From Rodentibacter ratti (lineage in GTDB: Bacteria; Pseudomonadota; Gammaproteobacteria; Enterobacterales; Pasteurellaceae), in assembly GCF_002000485.1 (NCBI RefSeq), contig NZ_MLAJ01000002.1:1-64000 (forward strand): 64,000 nucleotides of DNA. Direction: 5' to 3'. The first letter of the stretch is position 1; every line of letters begins with the position of its first letter. Of the stretch, positions 20,589-28,836 are shown piece by piece. Position numbers and translations under genes: made by a program. The notes below the pieces were generated by a model. That model did no database searches, had not been told where the DNA came from, and saw only the letters and a list, made by a program, of their open reading frames with translations.

Positions 20589-20902
20589 TTTTGGACTCCT
20601 TTTTCTTTATTGGCTTGAGCGGCTTGTTCTGCGGCACGTTTACGGCGGATTTCTTTTGGATCGGCCAGTAAGGGACGATAAATTTCAATGCGATCGCCCT
20701 CTTTCAATATATCGGTTAATTTTGCCGGGCGGCTAAAAATGCCGACTTTATTTTCACGCAAGTCAATCTCGGTAAATTGTTGCAAAATACCGGATTGCAA
20801 AATAGCGGTTTGCACCATTGTGCCTTCTTCTACCTGAAAAGCTTTTAAATAATAGCGCTCCGGCAAGGCATAGGCGATTTCAATATTAATCTGGCTCATC
20901 AT
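20585..20902 (-). CDS. rnfH: RnfH family ubiquitin-like protein
   Basis: A 105-residue UPF0125/RnfH protein with a predicted beta-grasp fold (INIEIAYALPERYYLKAFQV, then VGIFSRPAKLTDILKEGDRIEIYRPL) and a charged C-terminal tail (KEIRRKRAAEQAAQANKEKG). The family is often found next to rnf or ratA-type genes, and its biochemical role is not settled. The stop overlaps the start of roxA by four bases. Met2 could equally be the start. A possible -10 element TATAAT lies on the minus strand at 20936-20931. Confidence 0.88.
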   Translation of the reverse strand: MMSQINIEIAYALPERYYLKAFQVEEGTMVQTAILQSGILQQFTEIDLRENKVGIFSRPAKLTDILKEGDRIEIYRPLLADPKEIRRKRAAEQAAQANKEKGVQK

Positions 20903-21006
20903 GGATTTCTTCGTCTTAAAATTTTGGGCTATTATAACGGAAAAGAGCGGTCACAAAAAACAACGTTTTTGAATGTTAGTCGGCGTGTTTGTATTGGCAT
21001 TATAGA

Positions 21007-21035
21007 TTGAGAAATTAGCTGCATTTCGCTACAAT
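21007..21035 (+). promoter_or_regulatory. pth promoter
   Basis: -35 TTGAGA at 21007-21012, 17-base spacer, -10 TACAAT at 21030-21035; five of six matches in each hexamer. pth starts 30 bases downstream. Confidence 0.7.
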
Positions 21036-21064
21036 ACGCCACTATTTTTTAATCATTACGCAAT

Positions 21065-21649
21065 ATGTCTGAAATTAAACTCATCGTCGGACTTGGCAAT
21101 CCCGGGGATAAATATGCCGAAACACGCCATAATGCCGGTGAATGGTTGGTAGAACGTTTAGCCCATCGTTTCAATACCACGCTTAATCCTGAAAACAAAT
21201 TCTTCGGTAAAACCGCCCGCACTTTGGTGAACGGAAAAGAAGTCCGTTTGCTTGTGCCTAGCACCTTTATGAATTTAAGCGGTAAAGCGGTGGCAGCCTT
21301 GAGCGGATTTTATCGTATCAAACCGGAAGAAATCTTGGTGATTCACGATGAACTGGATTTACCGCCGGGTAGCGCAAAACTTAAACTGGGTGGCGGACAC
21401 GGTGGACATAACGGCTTGAAAGACATTGTGGCAAAATTGGGAAATAACAACAATTTCCATCGTTTACGTTTAGGCATCGGACACCCCGGACATCGTGATT
21501 TGGTTGCCGGTTATGTGCTGAACAAACCTTCGCCAAGCGATCGTCAAGCCCTTGAAAAAGCCCTTGATGAAGCAACGGATTGCGTGGAAATGATTTTTAA
21601 AGACGGCATCGTAAAAGCTACCAACCGTTTAAATAGTTTTAAAATTTAA
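21065..21649 (+). CDS. pth: Peptidyl-tRNA hydrolase
   Basis: Releases tRNA from peptidyl-tRNA that drops off the ribosome. The 194-residue protein shows the family signature [17 protein letters not shown] with the catalytic His in RHNAG, the conserved Asn in FMNLSGKAV, and HDELDLPPG followed by [12 protein letters not shown]. It is in the same direction as ychF, 48 bases before it, the common pth-ychF order of gammaproteobacteria. Confidence 0.98.
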   Translation: MSEIKLIVGLGNPGDKYAETRHNAGEWLVERLAHRFNTTLNPENKFFGKTARTLVNGKEVRLLVPSTFMNLSGKAVAALSGFYRIKPEEILVIHDELDLPPGSAKLKLGGGHGGHNGLKDIVAKLGNNNNFHRLRLGIGHPGHRDLVAGYVLNKPSPSDRQALEKALDEATDCVEMIFKDGIVKATNRLNSFKI

Positions 21650-21697
21650 AAGTGCGGTCATTTTCGCAACTTTTTTGATTCAATATAAGGAAAAATT

Positions 21698-22789
21698 ATG
21701 GGATTCAAATGTGGTATCGTAGGTTTGCCAAACGTCGGTAAATCTACCCTTTTTAACGCACTCACCAAAGCCGGCATTGAAGCGGCAAATTATCCATTCT
21801 GTACTATCGAACCCAACACCGGTGTTGTACCAATGCCGGATCCCCGTCTCGATGCCCTTGCTGAAATCGTTAAACCGGAACGTGTACTCCCAACTACAAT
21901 GGAATTTGTGGATATCGCAGGTTTAGTGGCAGGCGCCAGTAAAGGCGAAGGCTTGGGCAATAAATTCTTAGCCAATATTCGTGAAACCGATGCGATTGGT
22001 CATGTTGTTCGCTGTTTTGAAAATGACGATATTGTTCACGTGGCGGGAAAAATCGATCCGTTAAACGATATTGAAACCATCAATACCGAGCTTGCCCTTG
22101 CCGATTTGGATAGTTGCGAGCGTGCCATTCAACGTTTACAAAAACGTGCCAAAGGCGGCGATAAAGAGGCAAAATTTGAACTTTCTGTGATGGAAAAAAT
22201 TCTTCCTGTGCTTTCTGAAGCGGGCATGATTCGTTCTGTTCCCCTTGATAAAGAAGAACTCCATGCGATTAAAAGCTATAACTTCCTCACCCTAAAACCA
22301 ACCATGTATATCGCCAATGTGAATGAAGACGGTTTTGAAAACAATCCGTATCTTGACAAGGTTCGTGAGTTTGCCGAAAAAGAAGGATCGGTGGTTGTGC
22401 CGGTTTGTGCCGCCATTGAAGCGGAAATTGCGGAATTGGAAGATGAAGAAAAAACAGAATTTCTACAAGATTTAGGCATTGAAGAACCGGGCTTAAACCG
22501 AGTGATTCGTGCCGGTTACGCCTTGTTAAATCTGCAAACCTATTTCACTGCCGGTGTAAAAGAAGTGCGTGCTTGGACAGTTTCCGTCGGAGCCACCGCA
22601 CCAAAAGCCGCTGCCGTTATTCACACGGATTTCGAAAAAGGCTTTATTCGTGCCGAAGTCATCGCCTATAAAGATTTTATCCAATTCAAAGGGGAAAATG
22701 GCGCAAAAGAAGCGGGCAAATGGCGTTTAGAAGGGAAAGATTACATTGTACAAGACGGCGATGTGATGCACTTCCGTTTCAACGTATAA
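21698..22789 (+). CDS. ychF: Ribosome-binding ATPase YchF
   Basis: An Obg-related P-loop protein that prefers ATP over GTP and binds ribosomes. The 363-residue protein has the P-loop GLPNVGKS at residues 8-15, the DIAGL switch, a coiled-coil insertion near residues 130-200, and the C-terminal TGS domain ending [11 protein letters not shown]. Ribosome binding site AAGGA lies upstream. A strong terminator follows 14 bases after the stop. Confidence 0.98.
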   Translation: MGFKCGIVGLPNVGKSTLFNALTKAGIEAANYPFCTIEPNTGVVPMPDPRLDALAEIVKPERVLPTTMEFVDIAGLVAGASKGEGLGNKFLANIRETDAIGHVVRCFENDDIVHVAGKIDPLNDIETINTELALADLDSCERAIQRLQKRAKGGDKEAKFELSVMEKILPVLSEAGMIRSVPLDKEELHAIKSYNFLTLKPTMYIANVNEDGFENNPYLDKVREFAEKEGSVVVPVCAAIEAEIAELEDEEKTEFLQDLGIEEPGLNRVIRAGYALLNLQTYFTAGVKEVRAWTVSVGATAPKAAAVIHTDFEKGFIRAEVIAYKDFIQFKGENGAKEAGKWRLEGKDYIVQDGDVMHFRFNV

Positions 22790-22803
22790 ATTTCATCAAA
22801 CAC

Positions 22804-22833
22804 GACCGCACGCTTAAAGTGCGGTCTTTTTTT
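22804..22833 (+). terminator. ychF terminator from paired uptake signals
   Basis: GACCGCAC (22804-22811), seven-base loop, GTGCGGTC (22819-22826), followed by seven T. A textbook intrinsic terminator built on an uptake signal. Confidence 0.9.
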
Positions 22834-22854
22834 AGAAAATTTAAGGAAAGCAAA

Positions 22855-23775
22855 ATGTCAAACATCATCATTTTAGACGGTGGTATGGGACGTGAGTTGG
22901 CGCGCCGTAAAGCGCCTTTTCAGCAGCCGGAATGGTCGGCACTCGCCCTCTATCAACAGCCAAGTGCCGTTCAATCCGTGCATGAGGATTTTATCAAAAG
23001 TGGCGCACAAGTAGTTACCACCAACAGTTATGCCGTCGTGCCTTTTCATATTGGAGAGCAACGTTTTCAGGCGGATGGAAAAATGTTGGCGGATCTTGCC
23101 GGGCGTTTAGCTAAAAGTGCGGTTGAAAATTCAGCTGTTTCTCAGATCAAAATTGCCGGCTCAATTCCGCCATTATTCGGTTCTTACCGTTTCGATTTAT
23201 ACCAACCCCAGCGGGTGCAAGAGGTGGCTCAACCGATCATTGATGGACTTTCGCCTTATGTGGATTTCTGGCTATGCGAAACCCAAAGTTCGGCGACCGA
23301 ACCTCAAGCGATTAAACCTTTGTTGCCAAAAGATGATCGTCCACTCTGGGTTTCTTTCACTTTACAAGACGATGAACCTACTGATGTTCCTCGTTTACGC
23401 TCCGGTGAAACCGTGCAAAGTGCGGTTGAAAAAATGGTTGAATTAGGCGTGGAAGCGATTTTGTTTAACTGTTGCCAACCTGAAGTGATTCAACAGGCGT
23501 TGCTCGTCACACAGGAAACGTTGAAAACCCGTCATGCCACAAATATTCGTATCGGCGCTTACGCCAATGCCTTTCCGCCCCAACCCAAAGATGCTACGGC
23601 AAATGACGGGCTTGATGAAATCCGAGAAGATCTCAATCCACAACAATATCTCCTTTGGGCTGAAAAATGGGCTGAAAGCGGTGCGACCATTATTGGCGGT
23701 TGTTGTGGCATTGGTCCCGAACATATCAAAGCATTAGCGGAAAAATTTGGCGAGGCTTATACCAGTGAACCTTAA
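22855..23775 (+). CDS. mmuM: Homocysteine S-methyltransferase
   Basis: Transfers a methyl group from a donor such as S-methylmethionine to homocysteine to make methionine. The 306-residue protein has the family N-terminus ILDGGMGREL and the zinc ligands in FNCCQPEV and GGCCGIGPEH. The start at 22855 has AAGGAAAG upstream. The same frame is open to 22720, but that part overlaps ychF and the terminator and is not coding. A permease gene lies two genes downstream, reminiscent of mmuP-mmuM, although a glycosylase-like gene intervenes and the permease looks more like a basic amino acid antiporter. Confidence 0.9.
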   Translation: MSNIIILDGGMGRELARRKAPFQQPEWSALALYQQPSAVQSVHEDFIKSGAQVVTTNSYAVVPFHIGEQRFQADGKMLADLAGRLAKSAVENSAVSQIKIAGSIPPLFGSYRFDLYQPQRVQEVAQPIIDGLSPYVDFWLCETQSSATEPQAIKPLLPKDDRPLWVSFTLQDDEPTDVPRLRSGETVQSAVEKMVELGVEAILFNCCQPEVIQQALLVTQETLKTRHATNIRIGAYANAFPPQPKDATANDGLDEIREDLNPQQYLLWAEKWAESGATIIGGCCGIGPEHIKALAEKFGEAYTSEP

Positions 23776-23803
23776 CCATAAAATGAGATAAATTAAACAG
23801 ATT

Positions 23804-24385
23804 ATGCAAACGATCAATCAAATCAAAACAGCGATTATCAATGATCCTCAAAATCAAGATTTCACCGCTCGCCATATTGAACCGCTTTTTGCCGCCCCTC
23901 GCACGGCACGTATTAATATTGTCGGTCAGGCGCCCGGTTTAAAAGCGGAACAAACCCGCCTTTATTGGAACGACAAAAGCGGGGATCGCCTGCGCGAATG
24001 GCTAGGGGTTGATCGTGATATGTTTTATCATTCAGGGCTATTTGCGGTAATCCCCATGGATTTTTATTATCCGGGAAAAGGTAAATCGGGCGATTTACCC
24101 CCACGCAAAGGCTTTGCGGAAAAATGGCATCCTCAACTTTTAGCTATTTTGCCCAATATTGAACTGACGATTTTGATCGGGCAATATGCGCAAAAATATT
24201 ATTTACCGAAAAATACATTAAATGTGACGAAGACAGTGAAAATCTACCGTGAATTTCTACCGCACTTTTTTCCTTTAGTTCACCCTTCACCACGCAATCA
24301 ACTTTGGCTACAAAAAAATCCATGGTTTGAACAAGAAGTGATTCCAACATTACAACAATATGTGAAAACCATTCTATCCATTTAA
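23804..24385 (+). CDS. Uracil-DNA glycosylase superfamily protein
   Basis: A 193-residue protein with two superfamily motifs: GQAPG (residues about 41-45), corresponding to the water-activating loop, and HPSPRN near residue 158, corresponding to the DNA-intercalation loop. It contains no cysteine, so it is not an iron-sulfur family 4 enzyme. It resembles the short COG1573-type proteins of Pasteurellaceae and enterics. Activity on uracil is not shown by the sequence alone. It lies 28 bases after mmuM and 26 bases before the permease gene, so the three are likely cotranscribed. Confidence 0.8.
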   Translation: MQTINQIKTAIINDPQNQDFTARHIEPLFAAPRTARINIVGQAPGLKAEQTRLYWNDKSGDRLREWLGVDRDMFYHSGLFAVIPMDFYYPGKGKSGDLPPRKGFAEKWHPQLLAILPNIELTILIGQYAQKYYLPKNTLNVTKTVKIYREFLPHFFPLVHPSPRNQLWLQKNPWFEQEVIPTLQQYVKTILSI

Positions 24386-24411
24386 TTTTTATTATTTTTT
24401 AGGAAAGCATT

Positions 24412-25827
24412 ATGTCAAACAAAAAAATTGGCTTACTGTCTCTGACTGCATTAGTGTTAAGCTCAATGATTGGCTCGGGTATTTTCAGCCTACCACAAAA
24501 TATGGCAGAAGTAGCGGGGTCGGAAGCGCTCATTATTGGTTGGACGATTACCGGTATCGGGATTATTTTTCTCGGTCTCTCCTTCTTTTTCATTTCCCGT
24601 CTTCGTCCAGACTTAGACGGCGGCATTTACACCTATGCACGGGAAGGCTTTGGCGAACTCATGGGGTTTATGTCCGCCTGGGGTTATTGGCTCTGCGCCA
24701 CGATCGGTATTGTGGGTTATTTAGTGGTCGCCTTTGAGGGCATTGGCACCTTTACCGATAGCCCAAATACAGTTATTTTTGGGCAAGGAAATACCATCGC
24801 CTCATTTATTGGTTCTTCTATTATTGTTTGGCTGGTGCATATTCTAATCGCCAGAGGAATAAAAGAAGCGGCGACAGTGAACCTTATTGCCACCTTTGTG
24901 AAAGTTTTTCCGCTTATCTTGTTTATCTTGCTTGCTATATGGTATTTCAACCCCGAAACCTTTAGCCATGATGTAAAAGCAACTGCGTTAAATAACAATG
25001 TATCAGACCAAGTAAAAAATACTATGTTGATTACTCTTTGGGTGTTTAGCGGTGTGGAAGGCGCGGCGGTGCTATCGGCACATGCAAAAAAACGTTCCGA
25101 TGTAGGACTTGCCACTGTATTAAGTATTTTGATCGCCCTTGCACTTTATGTTTCAATCACCGTGCTTTCATTAGGGATTTTACCCCGTGAAACTATTGCT
25201 ATGATGCCGAATCCCTCCATGGCTGGGCTACTTGAACACATGATTGGTAGCACGGGCAAAATCATTATTACCGCCTGCTTGATTGTGTCTGTACTCGCGT
25301 CTTACATCAGTTGGACAATGTTCTCTACCGAAGTACCTTATCGTGGTGCAAAAAACGGCGCCTTCCCGAAAATTTTAGACAAACGCAATGAAAACAATAC
25401 GCCAATTCATTCCCTCTGGTTTACCGGATTGGTCGTGCAACTTTGTTTATTATTAGTTTTACTCACAGGGAAAAGTTATAACGCCTTATTATTGATCTCC
25501 ACCTCAATGATTTTAGTGCCTTATTTTTTAATTGGCGCATATTTATTAAAACTCTCCATTCAACAAAATTCTCCTTGGTATATTAAGCTCACCGGCTTTA
25601 TGGCATCTCTTTATGGCTTATGGATTCTATACGCCGCTGGGCTGGATTATTTGTTGCTTTCCGTTCTGCTTTATGTGCCGGGAATTGGGTTATTTTTATA
25701 TTCCCACTATCAATACCAAGGCGGAAAATTCAATCTGAACAAATGGGAAAAATTAGTGCTCGCCATCATTGCAGTGCTCTTTATTTGGGCGGTTTATAAT
25801 GCCTTTACCAATGTCAATTGGGGTTAG
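24412..25827 (+). CDS. APC-family amino acid permease or antiporter
   Basis: A 471-residue inner-membrane protein with about 12 hydrophobic segments. The first one carries the APC signature SSMIGSGIFSLPQNMA, where the GSGIF break binds the substrate amino and carboxyl groups. Overall it is most like the basic amino acid/polyamine antiporter group (ArcD/YjdE type), so arginine:ornithine or lysine exchange is plausible. Given mmuM upstream, S-methylmethionine uptake should also be considered. The downstream gap contains a nested inverted repeat. Confidence 0.85.
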   Translation: MSNKKIGLLSLTALVLSSMIGSGIFSLPQNMAEVAGSEALIIGWTITGIGIIFLGLSFFFISRLRPDLDGGIYTYAREGFGELMGFMSAWGYWLCATIGIVGYLVVAFEGIGTFTDSPNTVIFGQGNTIASFIGSSIIVWLVHILIARGIKEAATVNLIATFVKVFPLILFILLAIWYFNPETFSHDVKATALNNNVSDQVKNTMLITLWVFSGVEGAAVLSAHAKKRSDVGLATVLSILIALALYVSITVLSLGILPRETIAMMPNPSMAGLLEHMIGSTGKIIITACLIVSVLASYISWTMFSTEVPYRGAKNGAFPKILDKRNENNTPIHSLWFTGLVVQLCLLLVLLTGKSYNALLLISTSMILVPYFLIGAYLLKLSIQQNSPWYIKLTGFMASLYGLWILYAAGLDYLLLSVLLYVPGIGLFLYSHYQYQGGKFNLNKWEKLVLAIIAVLFIWAVYNAFTNVNWG

Positions 25828-25837
25828 GCAATTCATT

Positions 25838-26051
25838 AAGTGCGGTCAAAAATCAGTATAATTTTCGGTATTATGTAGCAGTTGCACAAATCTGTTTTTT
25901 GTTCACTTGTAGGGACACACTGCGCGTGTCCGAATTTTAACCTATTGAAATAACTTGATTTTATAACGGACACACGCAGTGTGTCCCTACGTCTCTTGAA
26001 ATTTCTATTTTATGCATTTGCCACATAATACCGATGATTTTGACCGCACTT
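25838..26051. repeat. Nested inverted repeat, MITE-like
   Basis: A 214-base palindromic structure. Outer arms: AAGTGCGGTCA (25838-25848) with TGACCGCACTT (26041-26051), and CGGTATTATGT (25866-25876) with ACATAATACCG (26023-26033). Inner arms: 24 bases at 25909-25932 and 25967-25990, complementary except for one base. Each inner arm also folds on itself as GGACAC...GTGTCC. A similar GGACACAC-A-GTGTGTCC unit stands at 34020-34042. No coding capacity. Confidence 0.8.
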
Positions 26052-26062
26052 TCATTTCACAA

Positions 26063-26078
26063 AAGCAAACGTTTTCCT
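26063..26078. promoter_or_regulatory. PurR operator upstream of the purine permease
   Basis: AAGCAAACGTTTTCCT matches a natural PurR-box form (ACGCAAACGTTTTCGT) at 14 of 16 positions. It lies 17 bases upstream of the -10 hexamer and covers the -35 region, a position suited to repression. Confidence 0.75.
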
Positions 26079-26094
26079 TTACCCTGCTTTAGCG

Positions 26095-26100
26095 TATAAT
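26095..26100 (+). promoter_or_regulatory. -10 element of the purine permease gene
   Basis: Perfect TATAAT, 31 bases before the start codon. The -35 region is weak and lies within the PurR box. Confidence 0.6.
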
Positions 26101-26131
26101 TCGCGCTTTCTTTTACATAAGGACCCAAAAT

Positions 26132-27439
26132 ATGAATAATCAACTCCTCTACTCCGTTGAAGATAAACCTCCTTTTGGATTGAGTTTATTGCTTGCCGCA
26201 CAACATTTATTAGCGGCACTCGGAGGCATTATCGCTGTACCCTTGGTGATCGGTAATGTTTTAAAACTCCCCACCGAAGACACCATCACGTTAGTCAATG
26301 CGGCATTGTTAATTTCCGGCGTGGTCACGGTGATTCAATGCCGTGGATTAGGTCCAATCGGTATTCGCTTACCCAGCGTGATGGGAACCAGTTTTACCTT
26401 TGTTGCTGCAGCTCTTGCCATTGGTTTTAGTGATTATGGTGTTGCCGGGATTTTAGGAGCGTCTTTAGTCGGGTCTTTAGTGATGATTATCGGCAGCTTT
26501 TTTATGCCTTATATTCGTAAACTTTTCCCACCCGTTGTCACCGGCACAGTGGTGATGATGATCGGTCTGAGCTTAATTCCCGTTGCGGTAGATTGGTTTG
26601 CCGGCGGTCAACGTGGCGATGCGCAATATGCCACGCCGGAAAATTTGATGATGGCAAGTTTTGTGTTGGTTATCGTGGTCGCCTTGGTTCAATGGGGCAA
26701 AGGCATTTTCTCTGCCGCAGCCATTGTAATAGGGATGATGACCGGCTACGTCCTTTGCCTTATTTTAGGTTGGGTTAATTTTGATGGCGTGGCAAACGCC
26801 CAAACCTTCGCAGTTCCTCAACCCCTTCATTTTGGGCTTGCTTTCCCTATTTCAGGTATTATCGGAATGTCCATTGCTTATTTGGTCACCATCGTTGAAT
26901 CTAGCGGTAATTTCCTAGCACTGGGTAATGCTACCAATACTGAAATTACCGGTAAACATTTACGAGGCGGTGTACTGGCTGACGGTTTAGGTTCAGCATT
27001 GGCGGCGATTATGTCCACCACGCCCTTTTCTTCTTTCTCACAAAATATCGGCGTGATCTCTTTAACCGGCGTAGCAAGCCGTCATGTGGTCGCATTAACC
27101 GGCGTATTATTGGCATTAGCAGGGCTATTCCCTGTATTTGGCGCATTAATCGTGTCCATTCCATTACCGGTACTCGGCGGTGCGGGTTTAATGATGTTTG
27201 CGATGATTATTGCTGCTGGGATTCAGATGTTAGACAAAGTGGAACGCAGCAAACGCAACGGATTAATTATTGCCATTTCAATCGGTTGTGGATTAGCAGT
27301 CACCACCCGTCCGGAATTGCTTGATAAACTCCCACACTTTTTCAAAGAGGTATTAGGATCTGGTATTACGGTGGGATCATTACTGGCATTGATATTGAAC
27401 TTAATCTTGCCGGAAGATAAGGAAATTACAAAAGAATAG
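26132..27439 (+). CDS. NCS2 family purine (xanthine/uric acid type) permease
   Basis: A 435-residue nucleobase:cation symporter with about 12-14 membrane segments. Motifs: SVMGTSFTF in TM3, the substrate-site helix TIVESSGNFLALG with the conserved Glu, and QNIGVISLTGVASR, which is closer to the xanthine permeases XanP/XanQ (LTGVASR) than to UraA. The PurR box in its promoter supports a purine substrate; which purine is not known. Ribosome binding site AAGGA. The gene is monocistronic, ending at a bidirectional terminator. Confidence 0.9.
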   Translation: MNNQLLYSVEDKPPFGLSLLLAAQHLLAALGGIIAVPLVIGNVLKLPTEDTITLVNAALLISGVVTVIQCRGLGPIGIRLPSVMGTSFTFVAAALAIGFSDYGVAGILGASLVGSLVMIIGSFFMPYIRKLFPPVVTGTVVMMIGLSLIPVAVDWFAGGQRGDAQYATPENLMMASFVLVIVVALVQWGKGIFSAAAIVIGMMTGYVLCLILGWVNFDGVANAQTFAVPQPLHFGLAFPISGIIGMSIAYLVTIVESSGNFLALGNATNTEITGKHLRGGVLADGLGSALAAIMSTTPFSSFSQNIGVISLTGVASRHVVALTGVLLALAGLFPVFGALIVSIPLPVLGGAGLMMFAMIIAAGIQMLDKVERSKRNGLIIAISIGCGLAVTTRPELLDKLPHFFKEVLGSGITVGSLLALILNLILPEDKEITKE

Positions 27440-27445
27440 TAAGAG

Positions 27446-27473
27446 AAAAAACACGCAATGATGCGTGTTTTTT
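27446..27473. terminator. Bidirectional terminator
   Basis: AAAAAACACGCA (27446-27457), loop ATGA, TGCGTGTTTTTT (27462-27473). It lies between the convergent permease gene and yjjB and has T runs on both strands. Confidence 0.88.
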
Positions 27474-27476
27474 GTT

Positions 27477-27938
27477 TTACACCACCGGTTTCTGACGATA
27501 AAAAATCAAGCCCGGCAAAGCAAGCCCAAAAACCAATGCGCCTAAAATAAAGGCGGTGTTGATAAATGAGCTGATCATTTGTTCCAAGAGTTCGTGGGAA
27601 TAACCGTAGTGATGAATTTGTACGATGGAAATCATCGCTTTATAGGCATAAACACCCGGAATCATAGGAATAATCGCAGCCACCGTAAATGCTTTTGGAT
27701 GCGCCAAATAACGGTGCGATAAATGCACGCCGATAAAGCCGATAACACAAGTGGCAAAAAAAGTTGCAAAGACAATAGGTACATTAATGTGTAAAAGTAA
27801 TGTGCGTGTGACATGCCCTAACGCCCCTAAAACAGCACAATATTTTAATGCCTTAGGCGGCACATTAAAGGCTAAGGCAAAACCCACCGCAGGAATGGCG
27901 GCAAACACCATATCATCAAGTAAACTCAATAGAAACAT
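27477..27938 (-). CDS. yjjB: YjjB, threonine/serine exporter family small subunit
   Basis: An inner-membrane protein of 153 residues (DUF3815 half of the ThrE family) with about five hydrophobic segments and the conserved IPMIPGVYAYKAM region. Together with YjjP it forms a two-part exporter; the E. coli pair has been linked to succinate export, and ThrE relatives export threonine and serine. I chose the ATG at 27938 (MFLLSLLDD), which starts five bases after the yjjP stop. An upstream in-frame ATG at 27974 overlaps yjjP by 32 bases. Confidence 0.88.
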   Translation of the reverse strand: MFLLSLLDDMVFAAIPAVGFALAFNVPPKALKYCAVLGALGHVTRTLLLHINVPIVFATFFATCVIGFIGVHLSHRYLAHPKAFTVAAIIPMIPGVYAYKAMISIVQIHHYGYSHELLEQMISSFINTAFILGALVFGLALPGLIFYRQKPVV

Positions 27939-27942
27939 CGTT

Positions 27943-28725
27943 TTAATGCCCCCAGGTTGTAATATGCAACACACTCAATGCCAACACAATACCAAGGCAC
28001 GCTCCAAAAGTCAGAACTGTCGCAATCGTCCAACGCCCTAACCCCATATTGACATAGCCTTTTAAAATATCTGCCAAGGAATTAATTAAGGGGAATCCCG
28101 GCACAAGCAACAATACGCTGGAAGCTAAGGCGATTTGCGGATCGTTTCCCCATTGATATTTCAAACTGATACCGGAAATGAGTGATGCCACAAATGCCGT
28201 AATCGCAAACACAATAATCGGATTATAATGACGCTTAGATAATTCTTGCCGAACAAACATCGCCACCGCAGAAGCCAAAAAAGTCATCAGACAAATCAGC
28301 CAATCGCCTCCCGATAAATGAGCAAAAGACGCACAAGATAATCCAATCATCAACACCACTAAAGCGCGATGATATTTTAGGGGTGTCAGCTTATCCAATT
28401 TCTTCTGTACAAGCTCTAAATTATATAATTTGTGCTCCACGGCAATGACAATACGCTGCACATCAGTGACCATCTGCATATTAATTCCTTTATCGGTACT
28501 TTTTCGAACGGTTGTAATACAGTGCTGATTTGAAAGTGTGGTAATCACCACGGCATTTGCCGTCAGGGCACATTCCACACTCTCAACACCGAGCGCCACG
28601 CCTAATCGCTGCGTCATTTGAACCACCACAGCACTTTCCGCTCCATGCTGTAATAGCAATAATGCTGTTTGTACACAAACACGTGTTACCCCACGCTGAT
28701 ATGCCTGTTCCATCATTACTCTCAT
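27943..28725 (-). CDS. yjjP: YjjP, threonine/serine exporter family large subunit
   Basis: A 260-residue DUF1212 protein: an N-terminal soluble part of about 120 residues, then about five membrane segments, including the conserved LVPGFPLINSLADI motif that matches the PG motif of YjjB. It is the partner of yjjB immediately downstream. The N-terminus reads MRVMMEQAYQRGVT, and several Met codons make the exact start uncertain by a few residues. Confidence 0.88.
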   Translation of the reverse strand: MRVMMEQAYQRGVTRVCVQTALLLLQHGAESAVVVQMTQRLGVALGVESVECALTANAVVITTLSNQHCITTVRKSTDKGINMQMVTDVQRIVIAVEHKLYNLELVQKKLDKLTPLKYHRALVVLMIGLSCASFAHLSGGDWLICLMTFLASAVAMFVRQELSKRHYNPIIVFAITAFVASLISGISLKYQWGNDPQIALASSVLLLVPGFPLINSLADILKGYVNMGLGRWTIATVLTFGACLGIVLALSVLHITTWGH

Positions 28726-28780
28726 ACCTAAAACGAATGAGGAAAATTATAGATGGCTTAGGAAAAAAGGGTAAAAAAAC

Positions 28781-28816
28781 AAACCGCACTTATGATCCAG
28801 GTCAAAAGTGCGGTTT
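28781..28816 (-). terminator. yfjD terminator from paired uptake signals
   Basis: AAACCGCACTT (28781-28791) and AAGTGCGGTTT (28806-28816). On the minus strand the stem is followed by a run of T (complement of the A run at 28773-28779). It terminates yfjD, whose stop lies 21 bases upstream on that strand. Confidence 0.85.
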
Positions 28817-28836
28817 AATTTTATGTTGTTTCTAAT

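Noticed and set aside
22720-22854. Longer N-terminus for mmuM
   Set aside because: It overlaps the end of ychF and crosses its terminator; the family N-terminus begins at 22855.
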